From: Thermoguttaceae bacterium
GTDB taxonomy: Bacteria; Planctomycetota; Planctomycetia; Pirellulales; Thermoguttaceae
Assembly (NCBI GenBank): GCA_017937685.1
Contig: JAGBDD010000138.1
Span: 1-40,543 of the forward strand
Direction: 5' to 3'
DNA length: 40,543 nucleotides
Below, piece after piece: positions 16,190-24,984 of this stretch. The notes beneath the pieces were generated by a model. That model saw only the letters and a program-made list of their open reading frames with translations. It was not told where the DNA came from and ran no database searches. The number at the start of each line of letters is the position of its first letter. Position 1 is the first letter of the stretch. The translations under genes and the position numbers were made by a program.

Positions 16190-19100
16190 ATGACGTTAAA
16201 GCAATATTGGCCGTTTCGACGAAGAAACGACCGCCGAAAAACGAAACGCAACGCAACTCTTGGAAAAACGACGATTAGCGCGTCGGCGATTTTGGCGGTT
16301 GCGGCGACTTTAAGCGCCGGGCCGCTCGGCGTTGGGAACGGCGATTTCGCGTCGACGGTACGAGCGCAAGACGCGACGGTCGACGTCGGCAAAGTCCTTG
16401 TCGACGGCGCGGTTAAGGGCCCGAAACCCGACCTTTCGACCGGGTCGTTTTCCGTCGGTTTGCGCTTCAAGTTGGAGGCGCCGGGGAACGAGGTCGGGAA
16501 CGGCGACGGACTCGGAATGTTATTCTCTGTCGCGAGCGGTTGGCACGACGGTTTTCGCGCTCATTACAACTGGCGAACCGGGCAAATAACCTTCCAAATT
16601 GGGCGAGTTAAGGAAAAAAGCGCGGTCGGCGTCGGCTCGGAACGCGGCTTTTTGCCCGGCGTAATGCGCGACGTCGTCGCCGTTTACGACGCGGAGAAGG
16701 ACGAAATGGCGCTTTACGTCGACGGCGAAAAGGTCGGCGCCGCGTCGTATTCCGGGCCGGTCGACGTTTTCGAACAGCCGTTAAGCGTTGGTTATGCTGG
16801 ATTTGGCGTCGGTTCGAATCGGATGTTCGTCGACAAACTCGAATATTGGAAACGCCCGCTGACCGCTTCCGAAGTCGCCGAGCGCAACGCCGCGCGCCCG
16901 AAAGCGGAACTCGAAGCGGCGCAAGCGCTTGCGTTCTTCGTCGACGCCGGAAACGCGACGAATCTCGACGTCGCCGATTCGCAAATCGAAACGATTTTAG
17001 CGCTCGACGTTCCGGAAGAAACGAAAGCGACGGCTCGTCGAACGGCGCTTGCGAAAGCGTTGAACGATAAAGATTTCGCGAAGGCGGCGGAACTCGCGTT
17101 CGCGGAGGCGGAACAACTTTTAGCGGAAGAAAAAACGAAGAGCGACGCCGAGACGCAAGCGGTTCGCAACGCGCGGTTGAGCCGATACGGCGAAATCGAG
17201 ATCGCGTTGGCGCAATGTTTGTCGTCGGAGCGTTGCGGCGCCGAAGTCGCGACGAAAGCGCGACGGTTGCAAAAGACCTTGCGAGAACGATTTAGCGACG
17301 AACGGGCGACGTTCGGAGAAATCAACGCGCTCGGAAACGCCGCCGGCGCGGTTCAAGAAATTGAAAAAGACGCTAAACGGCGATACGACGGGACGTTAAA
17401 AGCGTTGAACGCCGCGAAGAAACGGACGATTTTCGCCGCGCCGAACGGAAACGACGCCGCCGACGGTTCGCGCGACAACCCGGTCGCGACCCTCGCTAAG
17501 GCTTTCGAAATCGCGCAAAGTTGGGCAAAGGCCGCGAACGACCAAGACGGAAACGCCGTCGTCGTTGAACTTGCGAACGGCGTTTACCGCGTCGACCGAA
17601 CCGCGGCGCTCGACGGCGTTTCGAACGTCGTCGTTCGTTCGGCGTCCGGCGCGAAAGCCGTCTTGACCGGAGCGGTCGAAGTCGATAATTTCCAAACGCT
17701 TAGCGACGGCGCTCAAACGTCGAAGGCGGTCGCCGACGCGGCGTCGCGATTCCAAGAAACGGCGCGCTCGAAAATTTTTGTCGCCGACTTAAAGGCCGCC
17801 GGGATCGAGGATTGCGGGCGGTTGGCGACGCGCGGATACGGCGTCGGCGAAAAGGTCGCGCCGATTCCTTCGCTTTACGTCGACGGCGAGTCGCAAACGT
17901 TGGCGCGTTGGCCGAACGTCGGGGACGCCGCGCTCGATTTTGGCGACGTCGTTTCGCAGGGCGAGGTTAACGGCAAAAGGACGACGACGCTGCGTTTCGA
18001 TTTCGACCGTCCGAACGGTTGGAAACTTTCCGGAAACGCCGACGCCGACGATATTTGGGCGTTCGGGCTTTACGTTTGGGAATGGGCCGCGAACTTCCGT
18101 CGCGTCGAAAAAATCGACCGCGACGCCAAGACGCTGACGGTCGATTACCCGGACGCGAACGGGCGCTTCCATTATTATTTCGTCAACGTTCTTGAAGAAT
18201 TGGACGCGCCGGGCGAATATTACGTCGACCGAAACGCCGGTTTCCTCTACTTTTACGCGCCGGACGCCTTGTCGTCGGTCGACGCGTTGAAAGCGGCGTC
18301 CGTCGAGTTCGACGTTTTCGACGGGCGTTTCGTCGACGTGAAAAATTCGCGACGCGTTCTGTTGCAAAATATTGAGTTAAAGGGCGGTCGCGAAACGGCG
18401 GTCGCGTTCGAAAATTGCGTCGAGTCGTATTTCGTCGGCGGAAAAATCGAACAATTCGGCGGAAACGGCGCGTTGATTCTAAACGGCGAATTTTGCGGAG
18501 TTTTGGATTCGAGACTGCGCGAACTCGGCGCTTCCGGCGTTCGGATTCGCGGCGGCGACCGCTCGGCGTTAAAACGCGCCAACCATTGGCTTTACAACTG
18601 TTTTATTAGCGATTTCAGCCGAATCGACCGCGTTTACGCTCCGGCGCTCCAGTTCAACGGCTGCGGGTTGGCGGCGACGAACAACTTGATTTGCGACTCG
18701 CCGCACCACGGAATGCGCACCGACGGGAACGATATCTACATTGCTCGAAACGAAGTCCACTCCGTCGTTTACGAATACAGCGACCAGTCCGGAATCGATA
18801 TTTTTTGCGACCCGACCTTCCGCGGAATCGTTATCGAAGAGAACCTTTGGCGGCACATCGGGTCGTCGTTCGCGCTTTGCGGACAAGCCGGAATCCGTTT
18901 GGACGACACGATTTCCGGCGTCGCGATGATCGGCAACGTCTTTTATCGCTCGTCCGGCGGAAATTTCGGCGGGATTCAGATTCACGGCGGGAAGGATAAC
19001 CTTAGTGTTGGCAACGTTTTCGTCGATTGCAAACAGGCGTTCAGCTTCTCGCCTTGGAGCGACGGTCGCTATCAAGCCTTCGTTAAGGAGCGTTTTCCGG

Positions 19101-19429
19101 AAAACGTTGGGAAACAAACGTTTATCGACGCGTATCCGTTCTTCGATAAGATTTTCGAGAACCCGAACCGCAACTATTTTATCGGGAACGACGCGATTAA
19201 TTGCGGGCTCTTTAATCGCAACGGCGACGGTCTGAACGTCTTTGTCGGCAACACGTTGCGAACTGTCGAAACGCCGGAAAACGTCGACGCGTTTTTGACC
19301 GATTCGGCGGCGCTGCGCGGTTGGCTCGAAGAAGTTTCGGGGCGCGATTTGGACGGAATCGGGTTGCGCGAGAATTGGAACGGAGCGGAAGCGCCGGTTT
19401 CGCCGATGTTTACGACGCCGCAACATTGA
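16190..19429 (+). CDS. secreted LamG-like plus right-handed parallel beta-helix protein
   Basis: The start at 16190 (1079 residues) is chosen because GGAG (16180-16183) sits six bases upstream. An in-frame ATG at 16178 would add four residues. The N-terminus is a long Arg-rich segment, a hydrophobic core (SASAILAVAATLSAGPLG) and RAQD, a planctomycete-style long signal peptide. Residues about 55-225 look like a concanavalin/LamG fold (FVDKLEYWKRPLTASEVAER). An Ala/Glu-rich helical stretch follows to about 405. From about 413 the motif IFAAPNGNDAADGSRDNPVATL opens a parallel beta-helix of the pectate-lyase/GH120-like kind, with Asn-rich turns through to IQIHGGKDNLSVGNVF. It is probably an extracellular glycan-active enzyme; substrate and catalytic residues are unassigned. 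The gene ends at a very strong terminator. Confidence 0.82.
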   Translation: MTLKQYWPFRRRNDRRKTKRNATLGKTTISASAILAVAATLSAGPLGVGNGDFASTVRAQDATVDVGKVLVDGAVKGPKPDLSTGSFSVGLRFKLEAPGNEVGNGDGLGMLFSVASGWHDGFRAHYNWRTGQITFQIGRVKEKSAVGVGSERGFLPGVMRDVVAVYDAEKDEMALYVDGEKVGAASYSGPVDVFEQPLSVGYAGFGVGSNRMFVDKLEYWKRPLTASEVAERNAARPKAELEAAQALAFFVDAGNATNLDVADSQIETILALDVPEETKATARRTALAKALNDKDFAKAAELAFAEAEQLLAEEKTKSDAETQAVRNARLSRYGEIEIALAQCLSSERCGAEVATKARRLQKTLRERFSDERATFGEINALGNAAGAVQEIEKDAKRRYDGTLKALNAAKKRTIFAAPNGNDAADGSRDNPVATLAKAFEIAQSWAKAANDQDGNAVVVELANGVYRVDRTAALDGVSNVVVRSASGAKAVLTGAVEVDNFQTLSDGAQTSKAVADAASRFQETARSKIFVADLKAAGIEDCGRLATRGYGVGEKVAPIPSLYVDGESQTLARWPNVGDAALDFGDVVSQGEVNGKRTTTLRFDFDRPNGWKLSGNADADDIWAFGLYVWEWAANFRRVEKIDRDAKTLTVDYPDANGRFHYYFVNVLEELDAPGEYYVDRNAGFLYFYAPDALSSVDALKAASVEFDVFDGRFVDVKNSRRVLLQNIELKGGRETAVAFENCVESYFVGGKIEQFGGNGALILNGEFCGVLDSRLRELGASGVRIRGGDRSALKRANHWLYNCFISDFSRIDRVYAPALQFNGCGLAATNNLICDSPHHGMRTDGNDIYIARNEVHSVVYEYSDQSGIDIFCDPTFRGIVIEENLWRHIGSSFALCGQAGIRLDDTISGVAMIGNVFYRSSGGNFGGIQIHGGKDNLSVGNVFVDCKQAFSFSPWSDGRYQAFVKERFPENVGKQTFIDAYPFFDKIFENPNRNYFIGNDAINCGLFNRNGDGLNVFVGNTLRTVETPENVDAFLTDSAALRGWLEEVSGRDLDGIGLRENWNGAEAPVSPMFTTPQH

Positions 19430-19457
19430 CGTTTTAACGTTGGTTCGGCGGATATTG

Positions 19458-19500
19458 ACGGCGCGTTCGGAGTTGCGACGGCTCCGAACGCGCCGTTTTT
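19458..19500 (+). terminator. intrinsic terminator after the LamG/beta-helix gene
   Basis: ACGGCGCGTTCGGAG (19458-19472) and CTCCGAACGCGCCGT (19482-19496) form a 15-bp perfect stem with a 9-nt loop and end in TTTTT. Confidence 0.93.
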
Positions 19501-19546
19501 CAATCGGTTAAGCGTCGCTCTTTTCGCTTTAAAAAGGAGAACGATA

Positions 19547-20824
19547 ATGAAACGAAGAACGGTTTTGGCGGTGTTAATCGGCGTCGCGCTTTTCGTTTGC
19601 GACGCCCTTTCGAGCGTCGCGAGCGAACCGGCGGCGAACAATCCAAACGCTTATACGGGAACGGATTCCGAACGGATCGAAAAGGCCGTCGCGGCGGCGC
19701 CGGAGTTCGGCGGGCTCGTTCGGATTCCGGCGCGACGCCCCGACGCGGATTCGTCCCGAACGCATTGGCTTCTCGACCGCGCGATTTTGCTTCCGTCGAA
19801 TACGACGTTACTCTTGGAAAATAGCGTTTTAAAGGCGTCGGACAAGTGCCGCGACAACTTTATTCGCTCGGCGAACGCGGGGCCGGGAATCGCGAAAGTC
19901 GAGCCGCTCGAAAATATTTTCGTCGTCGGCGTCGGGAACGCTCGACTCGAAGGGGCCGACCGACCGCGCGCAACCGGCGACAGCGGTAAACGCCTCGGCG
20001 AAAGGTCTTACGGAACCGACGCGGGAAAAGACGGCGAGTCGCAAACCGGCGATTGGCGCAATATCGGCGTTCTTTTCGCAAAGGTGAAAAATTTCGGAAT
20101 CGAAAATTTGACGGTCGTTAACTCCCATTGTTGGGGGATTTCGCTCGAAAAATGCGAGTTCGGTCGGGTCGCGCGGATTTCGTTCGACAGTACGGAGCGG
20201 CGCGAAATCGACGGAAAGTCAGTCTTTACGCTCAATCAAGACGGCGTCGACTTGCGCAAAGGCTGTCGCAACATAACGATCGAGTCGATTCGCGGACGAA
20301 CCGGCGACGATTTGGTCGCGCTGACGGCGATCGGCGCGACGGCTCGCGACGGCGGAAGTTTCGATTCCACCGAGGTTTCGGAATCCGACCCGAGCGCGAA
20401 CAACGATATTTCCGACGTCGTTATCCGCGACGTTGTCGGGTATTCGTCGGGCGGACATCAAATCGTTCGGTTCTTAAACGCTTCCGGAATCAAGATTTAT
20501 CGAATAACGCTCGATTCCCTGACCGATACTTCTCCGACGCCGGGGCTCGACCGCGCGACGATTCGCATCGGAGACGCGAACCCGGCTTGGGGCGGCGTAA
20601 CTCCTGTCGGCGATACGTTTGGGTTCGTTATTCGCAACGTGCATTCGTCGTCGAAGCACGCGGTGTTGATCGCCGGTTCGCTGACCGATTCGATTATCGA
20701 AAACGTCGTCAATTACAATCCGGCGATCTCCGGCGTTACGTTTGAATCGGGGAAGGAAAACGTTCGAAACGTTGTTATCGAAGAGTTTGTCAACGTTCGA
20801 CGCGCGGAGAAACCGGCGAAATAA
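19547..20824 (+). CDS. secreted GH28-like (polygalacturonase-type) beta-helix protein
   Basis: A 425-residue protein with a signal peptide (RRTVLAVLIGVALFVCDALSS, cleavage near SVASE). The mature part is a right-handed beta-helix. It carries NSHCWGISLEKC, then NQDGVDLRKGCRNITIESI and GRTGDDLVALT, resembling the N-x-D and D-D catalytic motifs of GH28 pectin-degrading hydrolases. The GHG motif is not intact (SGGHQIV instead), so activity on polygalacturonate is uncertain and a related glycan may be the target. AAAAAGGAG precedes the ATG by about eight bases. It lies 46 bp after a strong terminator with no obvious own promoter, so either a weak promoter or read-through drives it. It is probably a functional partner of the preceding beta-helix gene. 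Confidence 0.8.
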   Translation: MKRRTVLAVLIGVALFVCDALSSVASEPAANNPNAYTGTDSERIEKAVAAAPEFGGLVRIPARRPDADSSRTHWLLDRAILLPSNTTLLLENSVLKASDKCRDNFIRSANAGPGIAKVEPLENIFVVGVGNARLEGADRPRATGDSGKRLGERSYGTDAGKDGESQTGDWRNIGVLFAKVKNFGIENLTVVNSHCWGISLEKCEFGRVARISFDSTERREIDGKSVFTLNQDGVDLRKGCRNITIESIRGRTGDDLVALTAIGATARDGGSFDSTEVSESDPSANNDISDVVIRDVVGYSSGGHQIVRFLNASGIKIYRITLDSLTDTSPTPGLDRATIRIGDANPAWGGVTPVGDTFGFVIRNVHSSSKHAVLIAGSLTDSIIENVVNYNPAISGVTFESGKENVRNVVIEEFVNVRRAEKPAK

Positions 20825-20852
20825 CGTCGAGTGAAAAAGAGAAACGACGTAA

Positions 20853-20886
20853 AAAGAGCGGCGACCGGTAAAAGTCGCCGCTCTTT
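20853..20886. terminator. bidirectional terminator between convergent genes
   Basis: AAAGAGCGGCGAC (20853-20865) and GTCGCCGCTCTTT (20874-20886) form a 13-bp perfect stem with an 8-nt loop. T-rich ends occur on both strands. It serves the GH28-like gene (ends 20824) and the cytochrome gene (ends 20920). Confidence 0.9.
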
Positions 20887-20919
20887 CGTTGTTTAGGTTT
20901 GACCGTTAAGCGCAAACGC

Positions 20920-22791
20920 TTAGAGCGAAAGGAGATACTCGGTTAAGTCGTCGACTTCCTCCTCGGTAAGCGAACCGACGTCGCCTTTGACGTCGCCGTG
21001 CATCCCGTCGAGGAAAACTTCGCGCAGGTCGACGTAACGCCCGTCGTGCATATAGGGCGGAGTGCGCCAAACTTCGAGAAGCGTCGGGGTGTCGAACTCG
21101 GCTTTATGGTCGTATTCGGCGCGCGATCCGACGTCGTGCATCTTTTGGTCGGTAAAATATTCGCCGGTATGGCATTCCGTGCAGTTAAGACGTTCGCTTT
21201 CGAAGAGCGCTTTGCCGCGAAGCGCTTTTTCGCTCAGTTGACCGTCGACGAGACGCGGGCTCGGGAGGGCTTTCAGCGATTTAAGGTATTCCTCGATATC
21301 GGTATACGTTTCTTCCGGCGGATTCGAGAACGAGATGAACTTAAACCCGGTGCGAATCGCGGTTTCCGCTTTGTCGCGGACGCCGTGCCACATCGCCGGC
21401 GGAAGTTGGATCGAGTGAAGCATCCCCTTGGCGTTTTTCGGGTTGCCCATACCGTCGTTGAGGAGGTCCCAGTTCAGCGCGTCGGAGCGGGCTTCCGGGT
21501 GGCAGCTGGCGCAGCTTTGCCACGTTTGGAAGCAGAGCGTCGCGTCGTTCCACGCGAGTTCGCCGCGTCGGGCCGCGTCCATTTCCGGTTCCGGGCCGAG
21601 TTTGACAAATTCTTTAGGACGCATGTTGCGCGCCTTCATATTGACGACCACGATGTTGTCGGTATAGTACATCCCGAGATACGCTTTGTCGCCGATGACC
21701 GCGAGGCAGCGGGGCGCCTTCGCTTTCAGTTGACGCGAAAACAGCTTGACGCGCTTTTTCAATCCGACGAGGAACGCCAAGTGTTGCGGGACTTGCTCGG
21801 CGGTCGTCGCGTTCGACGGGAGGCCTTTGGCTTTAGCTTCGTCGGCGTCTTTCGGGAGCGATTGCAATTTTTCGAGCGTTTTCGTCCAGTCGACGACGCA
21901 AAGTTCATGCGAACCGGCCAGCCCGACGCAAACCTTCGCGCCGTCGGCGGTCGTCGCGATCGGCCACGGGTTCGCGGCGCCGGAGTCGACGTCGTCGAGG
22001 AGAACGGTGTTGATAAATTCGCGCTTTTCGGCGTCGATAATACTAAAGCCGTTCGTGTTCATCCAACCGCGTTCGACTTGCGTCGTCGGGAGTTGGTAAC
22101 GAGCCAAAATGGCGGTCGTGTAGACGTATTTTCCGTCCGGCGAAATGCAAATGTGGTGCATCGAGGAGCTGCCGTTCGGGAGACGAATATTTTTCGTTTC
22201 GCCGGTCGCCGTGTCGAGCGAAGTAACTTCGGCGGCGACGTTCGCGCCGTCGGACGGGTCGTTCGGGAGGAAGTTTGCGGCGAAGTACGTTTTTCCGTCC
22301 GGCGTGATCACCGCGTCGCACGGTTCGTGCAGGGCCGGGTACGTCGCTTCGACGGCGAAACTCGGGAGCGCGATTTTCGCGAGTTTCGCTTCGAAACGCA
22401 GGCACGCGTACATCGTTTTTTCGTCCGGCGAGAGGCAAAGCCCGCACGGCGTGTGCCCGACGACGCCTTCGCCGAGGACGGCGCCGTCGGCGAGATTAAT
22501 GGCGCAAATTTTTCCTTGATAATCGCCGAGACCGAGATAAACCGTCTTTTCGTCGGCGCTTAAGCACATGTCGTTCGGGTCGCCCGGAACCGGGATCGAG
22601 CGTTCGACTTTCGCGTCGGCGACCGAAACGACGGCGATTTCGCGGGCGTCCTTATTCAAGACGTAAAGGGTCGAGCCGTCTTTCGTCGGGATCATCTCGA
22701 TAGGGCCCTTGTACTCGGCCGCCGAGGCGACCGCGCCGACGAACGCGAAGAGCGCCGTCGCGAGCGACAATACAAAATTTCGTTTCGACAT
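20920..22791 (-). CDS. periplasmic YVTN beta-propeller / di-haem cytochrome c peroxidase-like protein
   Basis: The start at 22791 (623 residues) is chosen because it begins a signal peptide (SKRNFVLSLATALFAFVGAVASA-AEY) and has GGAAAG about ten bases upstream. Residues about 30-350 are YVTN-type propeller blades (DGSTLYVLNKDAREIAVVSVADAKV; LSPDEKTMYACLRFEAKLAKI). The C-terminal part holds two c-type haem sites, CASCH (about residue 424) and CTECH (about 537). It also has MauG/CcpA-like sequence: TPTLLEVWRTPPYMHDGRY and LTEYLLSL. It probably acts as a periplasmic electron-transfer or peroxidase protein; the true substrate is unknown. It has an own promoter (22925-22953) and a terminator-like hairpin in the leader (22808-22843). 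Confidence 0.88.
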   Translation of the reverse strand: MSKRNFVLSLATALFAFVGAVASAAEYKGPIEMIPTKDGSTLYVLNKDAREIAVVSVADAKVERSIPVPGDPNDMCLSADEKTVYLGLGDYQGKICAINLADGAVLGEGVVGHTPCGLCLSPDEKTMYACLRFEAKLAKIALPSFAVEATYPALHEPCDAVITPDGKTYFAANFLPNDPSDGANVAAEVTSLDTATGETKNIRLPNGSSSMHHICISPDGKYVYTTAILARYQLPTTQVERGWMNTNGFSIIDAEKREFINTVLLDDVDSGAANPWPIATTADGAKVCVGLAGSHELCVVDWTKTLEKLQSLPKDADEAKAKGLPSNATTAEQVPQHLAFLVGLKKRVKLFSRQLKAKAPRCLAVIGDKAYLGMYYTDNIVVVNMKARNMRPKEFVKLGPEPEMDAARRGELAWNDATLCFQTWQSCASCHPEARSDALNWDLLNDGMGNPKNAKGMLHSIQLPPAMWHGVRDKAETAIRTGFKFISFSNPPEETYTDIEEYLKSLKALPSPRLVDGQLSEKALRGKALFESERLNCTECHTGEYFTDQKMHDVGSRAEYDHKAEFDTPTLLEVWRTPPYMHDGRYVDLREVFLDGMHGDVKGDVGSLTEEEVDDLTEYLLSL

Positions 22792-22807
22792 AACTAACTT
22801 TCCGTTG

Positions 22808-22843
22808 AAAAAATCGATAAATTGTTCGAACAATTTTTTATCG
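22808..22843 (-). promoter_or_regulatory. terminator-like hairpin in the 5' leader of the cytochrome gene
   Basis: The plus-strand palindrome AAATTGTTCGAACAATTT (22819-22836) sits inside outer arms CGATAAA (22815-22821) and TTTATCG (22837-22843). On the minus strand this gives a stem of about 13 bp with a 3-nt bulge followed by ATTTTTTC, directly upstream of the GGAAAG ribosome site. It could be a transcription attenuator or a dyad operator. Confidence 0.5.
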
Positions 22844-22924
22844 CGGGGGGCGACGGCGGGCGGGGCGCGTTCGATAAAAGGAACGAGAACGCGTCGCGAC
22901 GCGGGAACGCCGTCGAACGTCTTT

Positions 22925-22953
22925 ATTATGACGCTTGCGGGCGCGTTTTTCAA
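22925..22953 (-). promoter_or_regulatory. sigma70-type promoter of the cytochrome gene
   Basis: On the minus strand TTGAAA (22948-22953), a 17-bp spacer, then CATAAT (22925-22930). The leader is about 127 nt and contains the hairpin at 22808-22843. Confidence 0.68.
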
Positions 22954-23600
22954 GCTCTTTCTTCGTATTTCGCGAAAATTTTTCAATTTTTCCTCAAATT
23001 TTGCAAGCGGCTTGCTTTTAAACGGACGGCGTCGTCGAGAGCGCGAGGCCGGAGCGCGGAGGAAGTTAGTTGCTTCTAATGTTAAAATAGGCGATCGTTA
23101 GGGCGGGCTAATATTGGCGAGGCGTAAAGCCGAGCGAGCGATCGCGCCGTTGAAAAAGCGTTAGACGAGCGGAAAATCGGCTTGAAAGAGAAGGGACGCG
23201 AAAAGCTGAAAATGGGATAAGAGAGTAAAATAGCGAAAGAAGGCGGTTTGGGTTGAGAGCGAAAATGTAAAAAAAGCGCGAAACGGTAAAAGTTTACGGG
23301 GCGCGTACTGGACAATCCGGAAATATCGTTTAAACTTAGAGGGATAAACGGTAAGTTTCGGACGCTCGATTCCCCGAACGGTTTCGCGAGTCGTTCGGTC
23401 GAGTTTGCGCCGCGCTTACCCGATTCGTCGTCGACCGTCGGCGTTTTGCGTCTTGGGGTCGAGTCGTCCGTTTTTATTACGTTTGCGTCTTGGATTTTTC
23501 GGCGTCGGCCTTCGCGGCGGCGCGTTGCGAAGCGGCGACTAACGGCGAAATCGTTCGAGGAAATTTCTTCCCAATCATATAGGAAAGGCGTCGCAAGCCG
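22954..23600. other. intergenic region upstream of the nqr operon
   Basis: About 650 bp between the divergent cytochrome promoter and nqrA. It should hold the nqr promoter, but no pair of boxes stands out; TAAAAT runs and a CATATAGG occur with poor -35 partners. The minus-strand frame through here is judged an antisense shadow of nqrA extended upstream. No RNA gene or riboswitch core was recognised. Confidence 0.4.
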
Positions 23601-24983
23601 ATGAAATACGTCAAAATAACCAAAGGGCTCGACCTGCGGTTGGCCGGAACTCCGGATCAAACGAGCGCGCCCGAAAAGAAAAGCGTCCGTCGCGTCGCGG
23701 TAACGGGGCCCGATTACGTCGGAATGAAGCCGACGATTCTTGTTGAAAAGGGCGAAAAAGTTTTGCTTGGGCAACCGCTTTTTGAGGACAAGAAGAACCC
23801 CGGCGTTAAGTTCGTCGCTCCGGCGGCGGGAGTCGTCGCGTCGATCAACCGCGGTGAAAAACGCGCTTTCCGCTCGATTATTATCGACGTCGCGGAAGGG
23901 GACGCGGCGAAGGAGTCGGTCGCGTTCGAGAAGTTCGACGCGAACTCCTTGACCGAGCTTTGCCCGACGAAAGTTCGCGAAACGCTTGTGAAATCCGGTC
24001 TTTGGACGGCGCTCCGAACGCGTCCGTTCAGCCGCGTCCCGAAAATCGACGCGGTTCCGGCTTCGCTTTTCGTCAACGTTTGCGACACCAACCCGCACGC
24101 GCCGAATCCGCAGCCGATCGTCGAAGCGGCGAGCGAAGATTTCGTTAACGGTCTGCGCGTTTTGAGCCGAATTTGCGGGAAAAAACTTTGGGTCTGCTTC
24201 GGCGACGCGAAGTATTCCGCCGACTTTATCGCCGCCGTCGAAGCGGTTCCGAACGTCGAAGCGGTTTCGTTCTCCGGCCCGCACCCGTCCGGCTTGACCG
24301 GAACGCATATCGCGACGCTCGACCCCTGCGGTCTCGGCAAAGTCGTTTGGTCGATCGGTTATCAAGACGCGATCGCGGTCGGCGCGCTCTTCGTCAAGGG
24401 AACGCTTCCAACGGAGCGCGTCGTTTCGTTGGCCGGGCCGACGGTCAAAAATCCGCGTCTGCTCCGCGTTCCGGTCGGCGCCTGTCTCGACGAAATCGTC
24501 GACGGCGAGCTGAAAGACGGCCCGAATCGCGTTATTAGCGGAAGCGTCCTTTGCGGTCGCGCCGCCGAGGGCGACCTTTGCGGTTTGGGGCGTTACGTCA
24601 ACCAAATTTCCGTCGTCGGCGACGGCGACCCGCGCGAGTTCTTCGGTTGGGCGCTCCCCGGTTTCAAAAAATTCTCGGCGGCCCGCACGGTCGCGTCGAA
24701 GTGGCTGGCGAAAACGCCGTTCGCAATGACGACGGCGGAACACGGCGGAAAGCGCGCCGTCTTCCCGAACCCGACGTTCTACAAAGTCTCGCCGCTCGAC
24801 CTCGAACCGACGTTCCTCTTCAAAGCGTTGGAAATCGGCGACTTGGAAAAGAGCGAAAAACTCGGCGCGTTCGAACTCGACGAAGAAGACCTCGCGCTTT
24901 TCACCCTCGTCGACTTCGGGAAAAACGACTACGGCCAAACGCTCCGCGCGCTCCTGAACGCGGCGATGAAAGAGGAGGAATGA
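23601..24983 (+). CDS. nqrA: Na+-translocating NADH:quinone reductase subunit A
   Basis: A 460-residue protein (446 in Vibrio), the peripheral subunit linked with quinone reduction in Na+-NQR. Typical features are the N-terminal KITKGLDLRLAGTPDQ, the KPTILVEKGEKVLLGQPLFEDKK block with the biotinyl/barrel-like GVVASINRGEKRAF, and VNVCDTNPHAPNP. The C-terminal segment has the PTFYKVSPLDLEPTFLFKALE type sequence. It is the first gene of a six-gene operon; its TGA is one base before the nqrB ATG. The ribosome site is weak, with AAAGG some 13 bases upstream. Confidence 0.96.
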   Translation: MKYVKITKGLDLRLAGTPDQTSAPEKKSVRRVAVTGPDYVGMKPTILVEKGEKVLLGQPLFEDKKNPGVKFVAPAAGVVASINRGEKRAFRSIIIDVAEGDAAKESVAFEKFDANSLTELCPTKVRETLVKSGLWTALRTRPFSRVPKIDAVPASLFVNVCDTNPHAPNPQPIVEAASEDFVNGLRVLSRICGKKLWVCFGDAKYSADFIAAVEAVPNVEAVSFSGPHPSGLTGTHIATLDPCGLGKVVWSIGYQDAIAVGALFVKGTLPTERVVSLAGPTVKNPRLLRVPVGACLDEIVDGELKDGPNRVISGSVLCGRAAEGDLCGLGRYVNQISVVGDGDPREFFGWALPGFKKFSAARTVASKWLAKTPFAMTTAEHGGKRAVFPNPTFYKVSPLDLEPTFLFKALEIGDLEKSEKLGAFELDEEDLALFTLVDFGKNDYGQTLRALLNAAMKEEE

Positions 24984-24984
24984 G

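Noticed and set aside
22792..22986. 65-residue N-terminal extension of the cytochrome protein
   Set aside because: It would hide a clear signal peptide and run through the promoter and leader hairpin.
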